Source: Bombus terrestris | Lineage: Eukaryota > Arthropoda > Insecta > Hymenoptera > Apidae | Assembly (NCBI RefSeq): GCF_910591885.1 | Contig: NC_063277.1 | Span: 18,371,664-18,435,663 of the forward strand | Reading direction: 5' to 3' | Length of the DNA: 64,000 nt | In this document: one piece after another, positions 35,401-49,200 of the stretch | How the letters are laid out: every line of letters starts with the position of its first letter | Position numbering within the stretch: the stretch's first letter is position 1 | Position numbers and translations under genes: made by a program | The notes under the pieces: model-generated | What the model was told of the DNA's origin: nothing | The model's database searches: none | Seen by the model: the letters and a program-made list of their open reading frames with translations, nothing else

Positions 35401-36898
35401 CGTATTTATCATCTGCGTGGAGATAAGTTCAGAAAAAACATAGAACTTTCTACGAAAGCATCGTCGAGCTATCATTTTCATAAACTCAATTTCCACGCGA
35501 TCGTACATTTTTTCTGGATAAAAACCGATAAGTGGCGAACATCTCTATCGCGTTTCGACTACGATATTAGCGCGTTACTTGATTAAAAATGTTTAATTAA
35601 TATCACCGACTGTAGTAAGCGAAGCGGGCGAGAAGACGAGATATCGGTGTGGAACGCCAGAACGAGATCGGGCGTTCAAACAGGATGACGTGACGCTGGA
35701 AGAAAAGGGTGAAAAAAATGGCAACATTCGGTCGATTATTTTTTCGTTCAATTGCATCTAGTTGAATGTAATGCGTTTAATCACGAATACGGTATCCGTG
35801 TAGGGTGTATAGGCTGGCCGGCGCCAAAGCGATAATAGTAGCGAGAACGATCGCGAAGCAATCGATCTCTCGACGGGCGTTCATGGAAAATGAAATTGTG
35901 GCCTGAGTATTATCCGGAGAATTTGGATTATCCTCGCACGTAATAGAAAGCCCATTAGCGCAGGCATATTGTTTCTAGCGACAAGCCGCATCGTGCAAGA
36001 TTACCCGTGCCCGATTAATGCTAAAAGTAGGCATAATTGCTATGATTAACTGTTCTATCAACGAAATTCCCGTAATCCGCGGTTATCAACCGGAAGTGAC
36101 GTGACCGCCGTGAACCATCGGCCATTACGTTCGTCGTTCCATGGTCCCTGATACGTCTATGACAAGGCAATACGAAAAACCGCATCAATTTCGACGATCA
36201 TTGGCCTACAATGAAATTTAGGATTTGTAATCGAGGAACTCGGAACTAAAGTGATATAAACGACAAAATCTTTATTCCGAAGAAACTCTGGAAACTTCCA
36301 AACATCGAAATACTTTACTATACGTAGCCATAAAGATTTGGAAATTCATAATAAAATGCTAACCGCAAACGTTGTCTAAAAACGATTTCTAGTTACTTCG
36401 CGCATAGATAAATTAGGCATAAATACAAGTAGATAAATTTGACGTCAGATTAAAAAATAATTTCAGTATTTCTCTATTATGTACACTGGTCATGTTACAT
36501 TCTCTTTCCACACAGTCGCCGAATCAAGGCTTTGGTAGAAACATGCTTCCGCTTCGCGTTAAAGCAAATTACCAGGAGGAGACGAGGTAAAACGAGGATT
36601 TAATTATCGGTGCAAGGAAGTTTCGACCGGGCGGGAATTAAATCGAAGCTCGAAAGCGATCTTAATCGTTGACTGTTAATCACTCGATTCACCAGCGTGG
36701 GAATCCAAACTTTTCAAATCGTCCTGCGTCAGAAAAAAGCAGGATGAGGTGATTGATGCCGGTTAGGCGAAGAGTTAGCGCGAGTTCTCGGGTTCGTTTG
36801 GAAAATTCGTCAGCTAACGAAATCGTTCACGCCGACCCCGCGATACGAACCGACGAGGGGTAGTTTCGATGCTTACCACCCCCTTGCTCGCTCTTCTA

Positions 36899-36899
<1 letters not shown>
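32500..36899. other. Noncoding stretch
   Basis: No exon candidate with splice support. A hairpin with 7-bp arms (CTGGCAG/CTGCCAG, 35171-35193) lies in a + strand frame of 118 codons that has no protein-like features. The 33.95-34.75 kb part is GC-richer and purine-rich. The 35.94-36.06 kb part carries several homeodomain- or POU-like cores (ATTAATG, GCATAATTGC) and could be regulatory. Confidence 0.45.
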
Positions 36900-36934
<35 letters not shown>

Positions 36935-36942
36935 ACATACAC
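36900..36942 (+). repeat. CA dinucleotide repeat
   Basis: About 14 pure CA units (36900-36928) followed by CATACACACATACAC. A classic microsatellite, likely polymorphic. Confidence 0.9.
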
Positions 36943-39900
36943 CCGTGAACCCTTTCAGAGTTTTACGAAACCAGTTCCTATCCGAAAGTTCCGTTCTCTC
37001 AGTATCAATGCAGCTGGTACCGTACCAGTCGCGTGTTACTGCCTCCGTCGCGATTGATTTCCGTCATAGTGCATCGGCCAGCCTGCTCTAATTAATGCTG
37101 CTTTTGCCAGTATAGCGTACGACGAGTGAACAGTTCAATTGGGAAAGAATTATCGTCGAGACGATGTCGTTTCTCGAAATTGTTGTCATTTTCTGCGAGA
37201 AAGATAATATTTACTGCGATTTCTTGTAATTATCGTATATTATTTTCAATGCGATTCATTTACAAGCTCAAACTTTTCATTCGACTTTCTGTTTATTTTC
37301 CTATTCAATTTGCCGACGAATTTACTTTCCTCAGTTCTGTCATTTCCATAGTAAACCGACGTATAACAACGTGTTTCATAATCGAAGAATTTACATCTCA
37401 AAAGTGCTCAATGCATAGAAAATGAACTAATCATCGTCATTTTATGGGTTTTTATACGAGTCAGGAGTTATACACAAGCCGCTTCTTAAATAAATCCAAC
37501 GATAACCATCTAATTTTCATTCGGCCATCGCGTTAGTCCGAGACTCTGGCCAACTTCTAACGATAGGAGCGATAAGCAATCTACTTCGAAAGTTACTTAC
37601 GCTTTCGAGGGACGTTTTATTGATGGGTCGCTTAATCTGTATATTTCGTATCGAGAAACGTATCCGACGAAGTCGCACACGCCCGTAAACCTTCCGACTC
37701 AGGATACGATACGGATAATTCCATTAAACGCGATTCACCGTTGGCAAACGCAGTTTGGAAATCTTTTCAGGCTCTGCCACGCCTCCGTTATGGCCGTTGC
37801 TTAAAGTAATTGGCATCAAGATCCAAAGGGTTCGTGCAGCATTTTAACGCGAATTGCAAATTATAGTTTGCCGAACGGCGTGTTTAAATATATTTTATAA
37901 CGATAATTCGTTCTCTAGAAACCAGTTTCGGATTAGTTACACATTTAAGTACTTAATCACCGGGTAACTCGATTCAAACTGCATTCCTCGTGGATACGTT
38001 ACACGCGTCTCATCTCTGACGTTGGTTTGAAATCGTGAAGGGTCCGATCGAGCCTAATTACATTCGATAAAAGCCTGGAAACTTCAGTCAGCGACGGCAA
38101 GACACTATCACCGGAATCGAGGTCGAAAACTGGGGTTGTTGGCAGACGGAGTAAATGGCAAAAACTAGAGGGGATCGAGCAGCCCTATCTGCAATTGCAA
38201 TCGATAGTACGGCTAGCCTGAAGTTCTCGAGTACGATATTTAAATGTCAGGCACATAACACGCGTTCGCCACCTCCAGAAGGGAGTACCCTAACATTTAT
38301 ACCTCGCCCTTGTACTTAGCGTTCCATGCGAAACAGCCCTCCTTCTACGCTATCTCCCTGTCCTCTGCGCCTCCCTTTCCCTCTACAAACGTTTCGCTTC
38401 GTTTTTTTTGCGCTCCTACCGGCTTAGCTTTTCATATTGCACACGAGTTCTATTTATATAAGTTGATGCAACAACGATACAACAACTAATTCAATTGCGA
38501 TTGCGATACATTATACAAAAATAGGTCAATTCTTGCACTCCACTGACGTCGTCACGGATGGTGGAAAATAAGGCTAGAATTATTACCGAAATATAGATAC
38601 GGCCATTTACCTACCTGTGTGTTCAACAACTTTCTTTATTAATGTCACGAAAACTCTGAACGATGTAACAAAGAGCGTTCTAAAGCGGAATTAAGTAAAA
38701 ATCAATTTTTCCTCATTTTAATTAGCACGATTTCCAAACTACAGATGATACCATGAATATTCAAAAAATCCAGCCTGCGTTTTCATGAAAAATCGCTTCG
38801 AAACTGTGTGCACGCACGGCGCATAAATGCCAGCAAACACAGAAAACTGACGCGGAGGAAAGAGAACGGCTGGCAAACGTTATTAAACTGGAGGGCTATC
38901 GACTTGGTGCGTGTGAACGCGAAGAGGGCTGCGGTGGCAGCCATGGTTGACGTTAGAGCCAGTGTGTTGGCCATTTCGCGTTTCCACGGGACTGTTCCAA
39001 CCTCGGCCGAGTTGCTTTCAATGGGCCTCTGGATCCCCTTGTCCCTTCTGGACAGAGCGCAGCGGTAGCGGCGCGTGCGAGAAACTGCCAAGCGTTAAGA
39101 TCATCGCGTAATATGCAAACGTTATTAATCCGAGAATGAGCCACTTTAGGCTGTGAATGGCTTCATTTGAAATCTCGGCTCGTGGACCGTCGAATAATCA
39201 CGTTTACCATGCTTGTCGACCTGTGAACTTCCGACTCACGCGATATAACCGACTGCCTGGTTTAGTCTGCTTGCTCTGCAGTCTCGTTAGCTGCTTATGT
39301 CGCCCTTTTGTTCAAGAGAAGCGTACGTGTAGTTGACTTTTCAACATTCTTCCGGTATTGTTTCACTCGTAACCAGGGTTGGGTTCCTTTATTTTTCTCA
39401 CGCAAACCCATAATTAAATTAAAAACCAAATACCAATCGTTATTTTTCTCGTGTCATTTCCTCTCAACCCCAGAAATTCGATTTCTTCGTTAAATCTAAG
39501 CAAACCTAAACAATACATGTTGGCGTGAAAATACTAATCATAAAATGAACTAAACTGTGAACTAAAACACACACACACAGAGAGACAAAATTTCGGGACA
39601 AAATTCGGTAGACTAGAAAGATGACAAAGCTGTGAGAACTCGGGGTGAAAGAGTTATGTCGAGGTGAAAACTTGAAATGGCGACACAACTGCAGAAGTAT
39701 TGATTAATTTATTAGTTGCAATACTATAAAACGTTGCGTACTAGAAAACAAACACATGTAGGTACATCCCTGTTAATAAGCATTGAAACACCTATGAAAA
39801 CTTAAGTAACTCCGAAAAATGATCAACAAAGTATCAAAAAATTGAAAACCTTAAGCTATAAAAGAGCTACGACATAACCCTATCAATTTGACATAACAAA

Positions 39901-42900
39901 ATGAATTTTCTTTTTGTTTTGTGTATATTTGACGCGTTCAAATAGTTAAACGATGTTCAGCAAAGAACCAAGTGGAACGGAAACACACCAGAGAAGAAAA
40001 TCGAAAATCGTTGTCATAATTGAAATATTTTTATTCAATCTACCGCTTTACGTTCACCGTCACGAAACGATACGAAGGAGTGTCTTGAACGTAAGCAGGT
40101 AGATAGGCATAAGTTTATGGGCAATTTTATCTAATTTACGGTAAGCACAGTCCTGGATACGATTAAATAGACTGCAGTCACGCATTCGGCATATGTGTAT
40201 CAAGACAAGCTCGATAAGGAACGCTACGTGAACGATACGACAGCTGACTATCGGAAGAAACGAAGATTCGAGAGATATATTCGTTTTTACCTAGTACGTA
40301 GTTGCGGTAAAATTCAACTATCGAAACGTTGATATTATGCAAATTGGCCGGATGAAAGTGGCGTACGCGATGACGATTGTTCGAGTGAAACGAACTAGAA
40401 AACTCGATTATCCGCGCGTAAAAAGCATGGTCCGGTGTATCACGGTCAGTGAATGATCGATGGAACTACGAAGTTATTGAGTATTATTGGAATTATTGTA
40501 ATATGGAGGCTAAAAACGCAGGCGCGCGAATAAATGTTGCGCGAGGATGCATTAAACTCGATAATTAGACTGGGAATTTTTGTGCGTTTATAGAAAATTT
40601 GGAAGCGCAAAATTACATAGAACGCTCGTATTATGGCAAAATATATGAAGTGCTTTCTGCAACATTTAGTAGGTAAAATAATTTTCTACCAAGATCTAGT
40701 TTCTAAATTATATATTTTCAAAATTATGAATTTGCATCAACAAAATGATAATGAAATACTCTAGAGATACGTTTTTGTAGAGAAACGATAAAGAACCTAT
40801 TAAATACTTATAATAAAAATACTTTGAAGCAAAATAAAATACATATAACAAATTTACTTATCCAATCTCAAGCTACTAGATTGGTCTATTTGCAGTGAGA
40901 TATTAATACGGTAAACGTAAAATAGTTAATTAGACCCGAAATAAATCTACCAAAATGTTAATTACCGCAAACTTCATTCTCATCTACCGCGAGAAAACTA
41001 ACGAAGACTATCCACGCTTTTATTTTGCCTAATAGCGTATACATCGATCCTCGACTTAAAAAAATCGTATAAAGTCTTGGTGGAAGATATTTCTCGAAGC
41101 CACGCGTCATACGATATTTTCCCTTTCATTCGTTTTCATTGTCGGCTTTCGCCGATACTCGTTCAACGGTTCCTCGCAGCATTTTCTTTTTTCTTCTATC
41201 ATCGTTATCACTCGAAAGGAATGAAATCTCGTGTGCGTTTGCTTTATTAACGCAAGATACGCGAGCGAAATAACGGGCAGTCAATTAAACTGGGGTCGCC
41301 GTGGCTTGTTAGTCAGAGAAACGCACGAATTGGTAACTTTTTTGCCGAGGCCGGCTCGAAATGATTTATAGTCGGCGAGTTTTTAGCTATTTCACCCCGG
41401 AATGACAGGCTAGCTAATTAACTCCGCTATTGTTACCCTTCCCTGCCTTCGAGTCTATCCACGTAGTCGCAAAACTATTATTACTCACGCCACGTTACTT
41501 CGTAGTAATTAACGAACACAGTCCGAATATTCTGACAGGAAAGGGGGATGACTCCGCTCTATTCCTGTTCTTTGCTTCGAACACCTTGGCAAACGTACCG
41601 TAATTCGCACGGGAATGTTTGATATCGTTGTATGAAACGTTGATCCTATAATCAGGTCGACTAGAATCTGAAATTTAGATATTACGAAATAACATTTTCT
41701 CAGGGAACCGATCTCTACACGACCGAAACTTTATACGATATAAAATATTCTTGGGATATTCATTTTTCGTAACGAATGACGCTTTCTTAATTTTCTGTCG
41801 CAATTCGCCTTCGTTAGCCTTGTACGTTGCGTCTGTCAAATATTCGTAACAATATTATATATCGAGATATCGTATCTCGAACGGTTTTTTACCATCACCG
41901 CCTACGTTCATTAAGAAGTTATACGTATATGAGTAGTTGTAGAAGCAAGCACGAAAGTCTTAGATGGGGTAATGTAAATTTGGTTACAAGCACGGCATAA
42001 GCCTGCAAATAATTAATTAGTAATACGAGAAAGGTACGGTAACGGTTACCTTGGTCCTTTCTCTACTCCTTGACATCAGAGTTTGAAATTGGAACACCCT
42101 TTCTCTCCTCAGCCCCTCTAACTCTATCCCACGCTCTCCGGCTCTTTCTCTTTCATCCCTGTCGTTCCCCGAGCACGTTGCGTCTTCGAACGAGACGCGC
42201 GAGGTGTCGTCGGTTTAGGTACCCTCGCTCACCTCATTATACTAATTATTTAAATCCCCAAACGGCACATTATATTAAGCTCCAGCGCACTTCGTAACGT
42301 CCAGCAGGTATAAATCATCGTTACCTCGTCTCGCTCGTTAGGAAAGTAAGGAAAGCTGCGCTGATAAACGGCCAGGATACATCCTCCAAAAAGAATCTGC
42401 GTTTCTTAGATCTTGAATTCGCAAAGGAATCGAGAAGAACGGTTCGTTTCCATTAAAACTTGTATTCCTTTTCTTCTAAATTATTTAAGGCGTGCTCGAT
42501 TCTTTTTCTAACACTTTTTGGAACGACGTACCCATATTTGATCTAGTCCATTTACAAGACGAAAGTCGAGAATGTCTTTACGCTCAAGTTACGCCGAACA
42601 AAGTTCAAAGTTTTCAACAAAGAAAGTCTTCACATTCTTAAACTTCTCGACTTTCTAAATCTATATCAACGAATATTACGACATTTCTCTTCGTTCCTTT
42701 TCACTTAAAACTTACTTATGGCAATACCCATGGACAGAAAATAATGAAAAATAAAAACCCTCGTCGCGAACTTTATCGCGCAACTTTCCTCGATGTGCAA
42801 ACTTAGGCTACAAACAAGGTTGCATGAAATATTTCGATGAAAAAACAATGATCGACGAGGAAGCTTGGCGCACCAACTAACAACCCGCGATGTTAAATGA

Positions 42901-43845
42901 AAAGCAACCAATCTTTCCTTTATCGAGCGTCGAGATGGAAACGCTAAAGCCTCGTTTCCGTGCTCGTGCCATAAATGTTAGATAAAGACGTGACTATTTG
43001 CAGATAACATCGACGTCGTTCGCTCCTGGAAATACCATAGCTCCTGGTACATGAGCGTGTTCTCTAGATCTCGTGTCCGGTCATTTAGACGCGTAATTCC
43101 ATTTAGGGAATTGCTCGCGTTAGAATTCATTCGGGATTCGCGACGCGAATATACTTTCCATATGCCGAGTGTCAAAATATTTTATAAATGGAAATAGAAA
43201 CTTAACGCGAAACCGATGATTAGGAATTTCAGACGATTATAAAAGATCGTATCAATAATTTTCCAATATTCCGTTTACTTTTCCATAAATTATCGAACTG
43301 TAAATCGTTCAACCGTCTGAATAAATTATTCTACCGAACTAACGTTAAAATCCTACAGCCCATACCGTAAAACTTGAAACCCTACAAAACGAAACACACC
43401 ATAAACAAGAAATATGTAAGGTAGCAGTCGTATCAGCCGAGTATATAGGTGGCCTCGCGTCTAAATCCTCGAAAAACCTACCAAATATCTTTTCTCATTG
43501 TGGAGACGTTACCCTAGTCCCTAGGAGACGCATAAAGAACTAGCGAGGACCGACAAGGAATCGCTCGTCCGACGAGCCAACCTTCCAGGTCCGTCATAAA
43601 ATCGAAGGAGGAAAACCGAAGCAGTGGAACGAGTTGCCGGGTAGGCGTTAAATTCGGTTACGAGACAAAATGACGCGGGATCCCCCGTGAGTCCGGGTAA
43701 CACGGATAATGCAAATAAAGACGAAATACGAAAGAAATGGTCGGGACGAGGGACAAGTCGAACGAAGCGCGACTGCAACCTAGTAAGACACTCGAAGCAG
43801 GCAAAACGTGAGAAAGATACGCGCCAAGAGGTCAGAGGCCACCCG
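36943..43845. other. Noncoding stretch, gene desert
   Basis: Between about 39.7 and 42.0 kb no open frame of useful length exists on either strand, and the DNA is AT-rich. Frames on both strands at 38.78-39.14 kb are alanine- and arginine-rich mirror images of each other and unsupported. The 37576-37590 interval matches the repeat consensus of copies A-C over 15 bases on the reverse strand. The 41.27-41.43 kb interval has an enhancer-like motif cluster. No RNA gene or transposon is recognised. Confidence 0.5.
41270..41430. promoter_or_regulatory. Enhancer-like homeodomain motif cluster
   Basis: Within 150 bases there are CAATTAAAC, TGATTTATAG, TGACAG (41403-41408, the Homothorax/Meis core) and TAATTA (41415-41420). 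They are mixed with GC-rich linkers inside otherwise AT-rich, frame-free DNA. Such mixtures are typical of insect developmental enhancers. Motif counting alone cannot prove it. Confidence 0.2.
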
Positions 43846-43868
43846 CTAAGGGGTCTGGAACCCCTTAG
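43846..43868. repeat. Perfect stem-loop, 9-bp arms and 5-nt loop
   Basis: CTAAGGGGT (43846-43854) pairs exactly with ACCCCTTAG (43860-43868) around CTGGA. It is GC-rich and would be stable as RNA. It lies in a GC-rich patch with open frames on both strands that show no coding character. No T-run follows, and bacterial terminators would not apply in this genome. Confidence 0.85.
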
Positions 43869-44019
43869 TTTCACATGCCCGGCGCATTTCGGAAAACTCG
43901 AGTTCAGCCGGGCTTATAGTTGAAGTTTGATACGACGTTGACGGTGTGCGCGTTTAGTGAAACGGGTGGGACTCGGTACGCGGCATGAATAAAACATACT
44001 CAGTCTCGTAAAACCGTAT

Positions 44020-44112
44020 CCTTCTCCTTTCTTCCTCTTACGTCTCCTTCTCTTTCAACCTCTTTCTTTACTTTGCTTTTCTTTTTCTTCCTTCCTTCGC
44101 TTTTCTTCTCCC
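44020..44112 (+). repeat. Pyrimidine-rich tract
   Basis: About 90 bases almost wholly of C and T (CTTCTCCTTTCTTCC-like), interrupted by single purines. It could act as a strong polypyrimidine tract on the + strand, but no acceptor with a coding frame follows it. Confidence 0.7.
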
Positions 44113-45676
44113 TTATCGAACAGTTGTTTCCCGTTCCGTGTCCACTTGTCGATAATTACACATCGCTGCCGATGATTTATATTCTACGATTTTCTTTGAT
44201 TAATTATACAAAATTATAGCGTCGTATACAAAGTTATAGCGGACAGATTACAGCAAGACAAAGATACGATAGCTAAAGGTAAAGAGATATCCCTGTCGTC
44301 TTCGCGATAGAGTTAGTACTTGAAACGAGAAGGAAATACCGTGACGATGTATCGACGAGATATACAAAGATGGTGGAACGAATCGAACATCCACCGGCAA
44401 AGGAGATAACGATTCAACGGTCCAATCGTTCGAGTAATATTCCATAATATCATTTCACGGATGCGATTCAAAGTTTTCGAGGAAACTCGAAGCGAGAAGT
44501 TACAATGGAAATTATGGCCAGAGCACGCCTCAACGCCGCAGCTGCAAGGGAAACACAGTGAATCAAACTTAATAATGCCGCCGAAACACCTGTTTGCCCG
44601 CTCTACGCTTCCCTGCGCTTTCGTCTGCCTCGACGCAACGGGATTTCTCGTAAAACATTATTGACTTCGTTCTATTAAAATCGAATAATCGTGTAGCATC
44701 AAGTTATCAGAAAGTACCTTTACTTCTTTCGTTTTTATTTCGCTGTCTTATCCTCGGTTATCAATCGTTCGTCGGTATAAGTTTCGTTACGTTACGAGAA
44801 AGGAAGCTAAATTAAAATTTATTACGTTATGTTGGACAAAACGATATATATGATAAAGAAATTGGCAAGGACATATTTTCACGTCTAGTTATCTAAAGAC
44901 ATTCATGGACGCTCAAATAATTTTCGAGACATTATATAGAACGTGAGGATGAAAAGATGTCGTAAAACAGATAGGCAAGTTAACACCTCGAAAGATAAAG
45001 AACAAAAGAAATAGGTTTAGGGGGATTATTTAAATAACAAGCACCGTGCTTGATTTATCAACGGTGTTACTTAACAAATGCGACCGTTCTACGCTACGAG
45101 ATGTAATCATTCAATTATCCAAACGTATCTCGCGGAACGTATTTTAAAGTGCTACGAAGCACGAAAACAGGGAAACCCAGTCCGAAGAAAAGAACATATG
45201 TAAATTGGCAGCTCGGGATAACCAGAAAGAAACTAGAGCAGCTTTCCCGGAAAGTTATTAAAATTCCACCTACCATGCCGACTCGCTCGACTTGCGATAC
45301 TAGCCAGCAAAACACATGCATATATGTATGCTTTCTCCACCCCAACGACCAATTCCGAAATCGAGGCAACTCAACGAATTTCCAGAAAAGATATTTTACC
45401 TCCTGCTCGTACTAGTTTCAATTTTACTAGTTTCAAAAACTAGGCAAGAAGAAGAAGTACTAAGTAAGAAGCGTTACATCGTCAGCGTGATCGATCGTCA
45501 ATTACCAAATAAAAATCAAAAAGATGCGAAGAAAAATGTTTACTTTCGATCCCTACGTAATAATCGATATAAATTTATGAGTTGATCTAATATAAATGTG
45601 GGAAATCTTCTTGCAAGTACGGTATCGTGTATTATTATTACAGTATCGTTTCGCGTATTTTGCCGGTATTTATTCA

Positions 45677-45936
45677 GCGCAGCGTTACCCAGCGTAGTTG
45701 GAGATTCAATTACCTCGGAGCAGCCGGCCAATGAAATATCACGTAATCTCGCGTTTGAAATCGCCTCGGAAGTTTCCCGGCGTTTTCGGTGGCGGCTCTA
45801 CGGTTACCTCCAAAGTTATGGCGGTCGAACGATTTCGTTGCTAGCAGCTGCCAACGAAGAAAACGGAATCAAACTTAATTTCGTTCCTCAGACACACCTG
45901 ACTGTGGCTGGGTCTCGCCGTAGGCCGCGATGCTAG
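45677..45936 (+). CDS. Very weak terminal-exon candidate
   Basis: An acceptor-like TATTTATTCAG precedes 45677. The following frame is open for about 86 codons to TAG at 45934-45936. Its translation has a reasonably balanced composition (for example EISRNLAFEIASEVSRRFRW, then LLAAANEENGIKLNF). No family is recognised. There is no obvious AATAAA just after the stop. A frame of this length is expected by chance many times in the window, so only the acceptor and composition favour it. Confidence 0.12.
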
Positions 45937-45963
45937 CTCGTACTCTCATCGTCCTCTGCTACC

Positions 45964-45979
45964 GTGCGCGCGCGCGCGC
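45964..45979 (+). repeat. Alternating GC run
   Basis: Eight GC steps in a row, a sequence prone to Z-DNA. It lies 28 bases after the stop of the weak exon candidate, within a CpG-rich patch. Confidence 0.85.
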
Positions 45980-46127
45980 TAGCGAACCTTAGACCGCGTA
46001 ACTGACCGTGAAATATCATTCCGCAATTTCGTTTAATTAAAATCTGATTCAAAGTTCGCGAACGACCGGCCGTCTCGGATAATACTCGTTACGCCGGCTG
46101 CGGTTAATGCATCAGCGGAACTGTTCA

Positions 46128-46240
46128 ACTTCTTCACCCCCTCCGCAGCGTCGTTTCGTTCCTTCCAGCACTTCCTCCCGTTATCTCCATTTACTTCTTC
46201 GCAGATTCCTCTCCTTTTCTCTTCTCTTCTTTCTTTTCTA
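46128..46240 (+). repeat. Pyrimidine-rich tract
   Basis: CTTCTTCACCCCCTCCG-like sequence passing into TTCTCTTCTCTTCTTTC. It is mostly C and T on the + strand and of low complexity. Confidence 0.65.
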
Positions 46241-49200
46241 GTTTATTTCGTTCGTTTTATTCGCAGTTGTTGCTTTTCTTACGAACGCTCTTGTCTCTCT
46301 TTTTCAACTTTTTCGTTTCTCTGTGCTCGATCGGAATTAGGTTTTGCTTCGTAGAAAGTAGATTTTGAGTCGATTTATGGTATTCATGTAGTTTCGAGGA
46401 TTTTCTTGGCAGGAAAGGTTTCTGGTCTCTGCAAGATCTGTTTTTCGTGAGTTACGTTTCCTTCATAATTGGATCTTTCGTGTTCACGGTGGATGGTAGC
46501 TTATACTATTTTTGTTGAATGTACGGACATTCGATGCTAACGCAAAATAACGTTACTTTTCCTATGTTATATCTCTGCAATAAAAGATAATAAAGTATTT
46601 GAAGTATGGCTCGCTATTTCAAACGATTACTTTTTATCCGTATTTCGAATAAAATTTTTCCGAGCCTGGTCTATCTCTCTGGCGAATTTCGACCGCAGTT
46701 CCAGGAAAAATCAATGCCATAAAATTCCCGCCACCATAAAACCCAGCAAGGATAATTATTTTCCGAGTAGCGCAGCGACACGTTTAAAGGTAACTTTTCT
46801 CGGAGCAGTACCCATTGAATTTTTCAACGGATCGCGTGCAACCGCTGGCACATTCGGTGCTCGATATGTCTCGAAGAAGGAACACCCCGTGCCTCCGGGA
46901 TATTCCGCGTAACTACAAACCGGACTCCCTTAAGAGATGTCCTAAAAGTCTGCCGCAATAAAAACCGAGGGAACTCCATAAAATATCGTCCGCAGCGTTT
47001 CGTTCCCCTATCAGTTATCCATCCGTGGTCTCTCGACGGATAAGAAGCGGCCGTATAAAGCGCCACTATGTCTGATTGAAATATAACCCGGATGATACGT
47101 ATTTCTTTGCGCCGCTGTCCAACGCCTACACACGTTATACGACGCACGGTGCTTCCTTACGATTAAACTTTGACATTCGTGCTCGCTTCCCGTCGGATAC
47201 GTTTGATGTAATACGGTCGCGATCGCTCCTTGCTGATCTTCTTTTCGAATTATTAAAAAATATGCCTCGCGATACAGTCGATGGAACCGAAACCAACGGG
47301 AACAGTTTACCAAAGGTTGGATTTTTCTCTACATGTTTCAAAATTAGGGAATATCTTCCCTTATCGTCCATTTCTTTAGTGGAATCCTGTAATTTGTTAT
47401 TTTTATGGCGATGAAAAATTGCGTGCAAGTGGAATTTTCCTCGATACTTGTAGCATGGAATTATGATATTGTTCTTAGTATTAAAGAGCATGGGATAGGT
47501 ATAAAATATAAATGAGTTATTGATGTTATATTACATTGAAAATGTCTCTTTCTAGGTTCGGAGTTGCTCAGTTTTTGGCATATAAATTATTAGAGGACGT
47601 TGCATTGTAAATCACATGGCACTATTCCGAGTGAAACGCGAACACAGCTAATCTGTAACAAGACATATCCATTTCGGAGTCATCCATTAGTTATCGACAC
47701 GTTGAAATTTCGAAATATCAATCATTCTACGGTGTGTACATGAACGTAGTCACACGAAGATCTACTCTGACAATTATAGCATCAAAACTGAATGTTCCTC
47801 GAACTATCGTAAAATTGTTATACAAATAAATATATATTATTTTAAATAATTTTAGCTCGTGTAAAAGCTTCAAGTTTACTTAATAAATAGTTGCAAATAG
47901 TTGCAATTCGATCGTGCAAAGACCTCTGATTTCCGCCTTTCGTGCTATTTCGGGGAATTAACGCCGAAAGCTACTTCATACCTCAATGAACATCCGATTT
48001 TCCCATCTTTGTGCCAAACGTCCCACTTGCTCACTGTCTTGCACGTAACATTATACATACTTATTAACCCAACAGAACAGAGCGGTTTCTACGGCCAAAT
48101 TCGACAATTCGCGCTGTGCACTGTGCAATACGCAACAAAATGCAATTTTCCGGCAGCAAACGAACCAACCACATACAAAGCCCGTAGTTTGTTAATTCTA
48201 CATCACGGAAAATGCAAATACTTCCCCGACAAACGAAAAATAAATTTTCTGATCTCTAACGGCTGCAGGCCAAATTGCGCTTTAATCTCTGCCACGACAA
48301 ATTTATTACGGTGATTTCAAGCGACGATATGTATAGAAGAATAAGGAAAAAGAAGAAAGAAGAACGGATAGAATAAAAGGAAATCCATAAGCAAAGGTAC
48401 AGTTCATCTGCTGATAACAAGAACATCTCTTGTTCTCAAGGAACGGTCCAACGTATTAATAAAAATTATCGGATTTACAGCGGAAACGTATTTACGATTG
48501 CTCGATAGAAATATTCCTCAACTTTGTTGTAACGCATACCTATTACATATTGGGCTTTGACTCGAGGATTAAAATATTTCATTAGAAACACATTCACAAA
48601 CGCGAAGCGCGTTCTACGATTTAGTAGAAGCTAGTACAAGCGAGAAGGGGTGAACCAAGGCTCGACACGATTACCAAGGGTAGATCCACCTGGGTATTAG
48701 AGCAATAATCGTATAACAAAGCCCGGTCACCCGATGGTCCTTCCGGGTGGAATATGGATGCGCTTTGTTAGCCGAGAATTTGTTGGACTATGCGGGTGGA
48801 TCCGTGAAAATGACGCGAGAAGATCAAAGTCGCGACGCAAATTGTTACATCCGGCCCGCCTTAGCGCACAAATGGACACTACGTGACAAATGGACGACGA
48901 ATAGTCAAAGAAACAGGAAGAACCGTCGACAGGCCAGCTTTGTGCGAAATTTGGGCCACCGAATTCGTTGCGGATCCTTTGTTTCTCGCGCGTTCGATGA
49001 AACGACCACGAGTGCTGTAGAAAATTCTATAATCGCTAGATTTCTGATTGTTAAATCGAATTATTGCGAGTTAACATCTTACGTGTCTTTTCTGTTTAAA
49101 AGTTTTTTAGTGTGATTTAAATCGTGCATAAAACGTTTGAAGCGAGAATGAACAAAACCAACGAGTCATGATATTATTTATACTCGTACACGCATGATTA

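Noticed and set aside
38783..39144. Alanine-rich frames on both strands at the same place
   Set aside because: CpG-rich DNA opens mirror frames on both strands. Neither has splice signals or a recognisable product.
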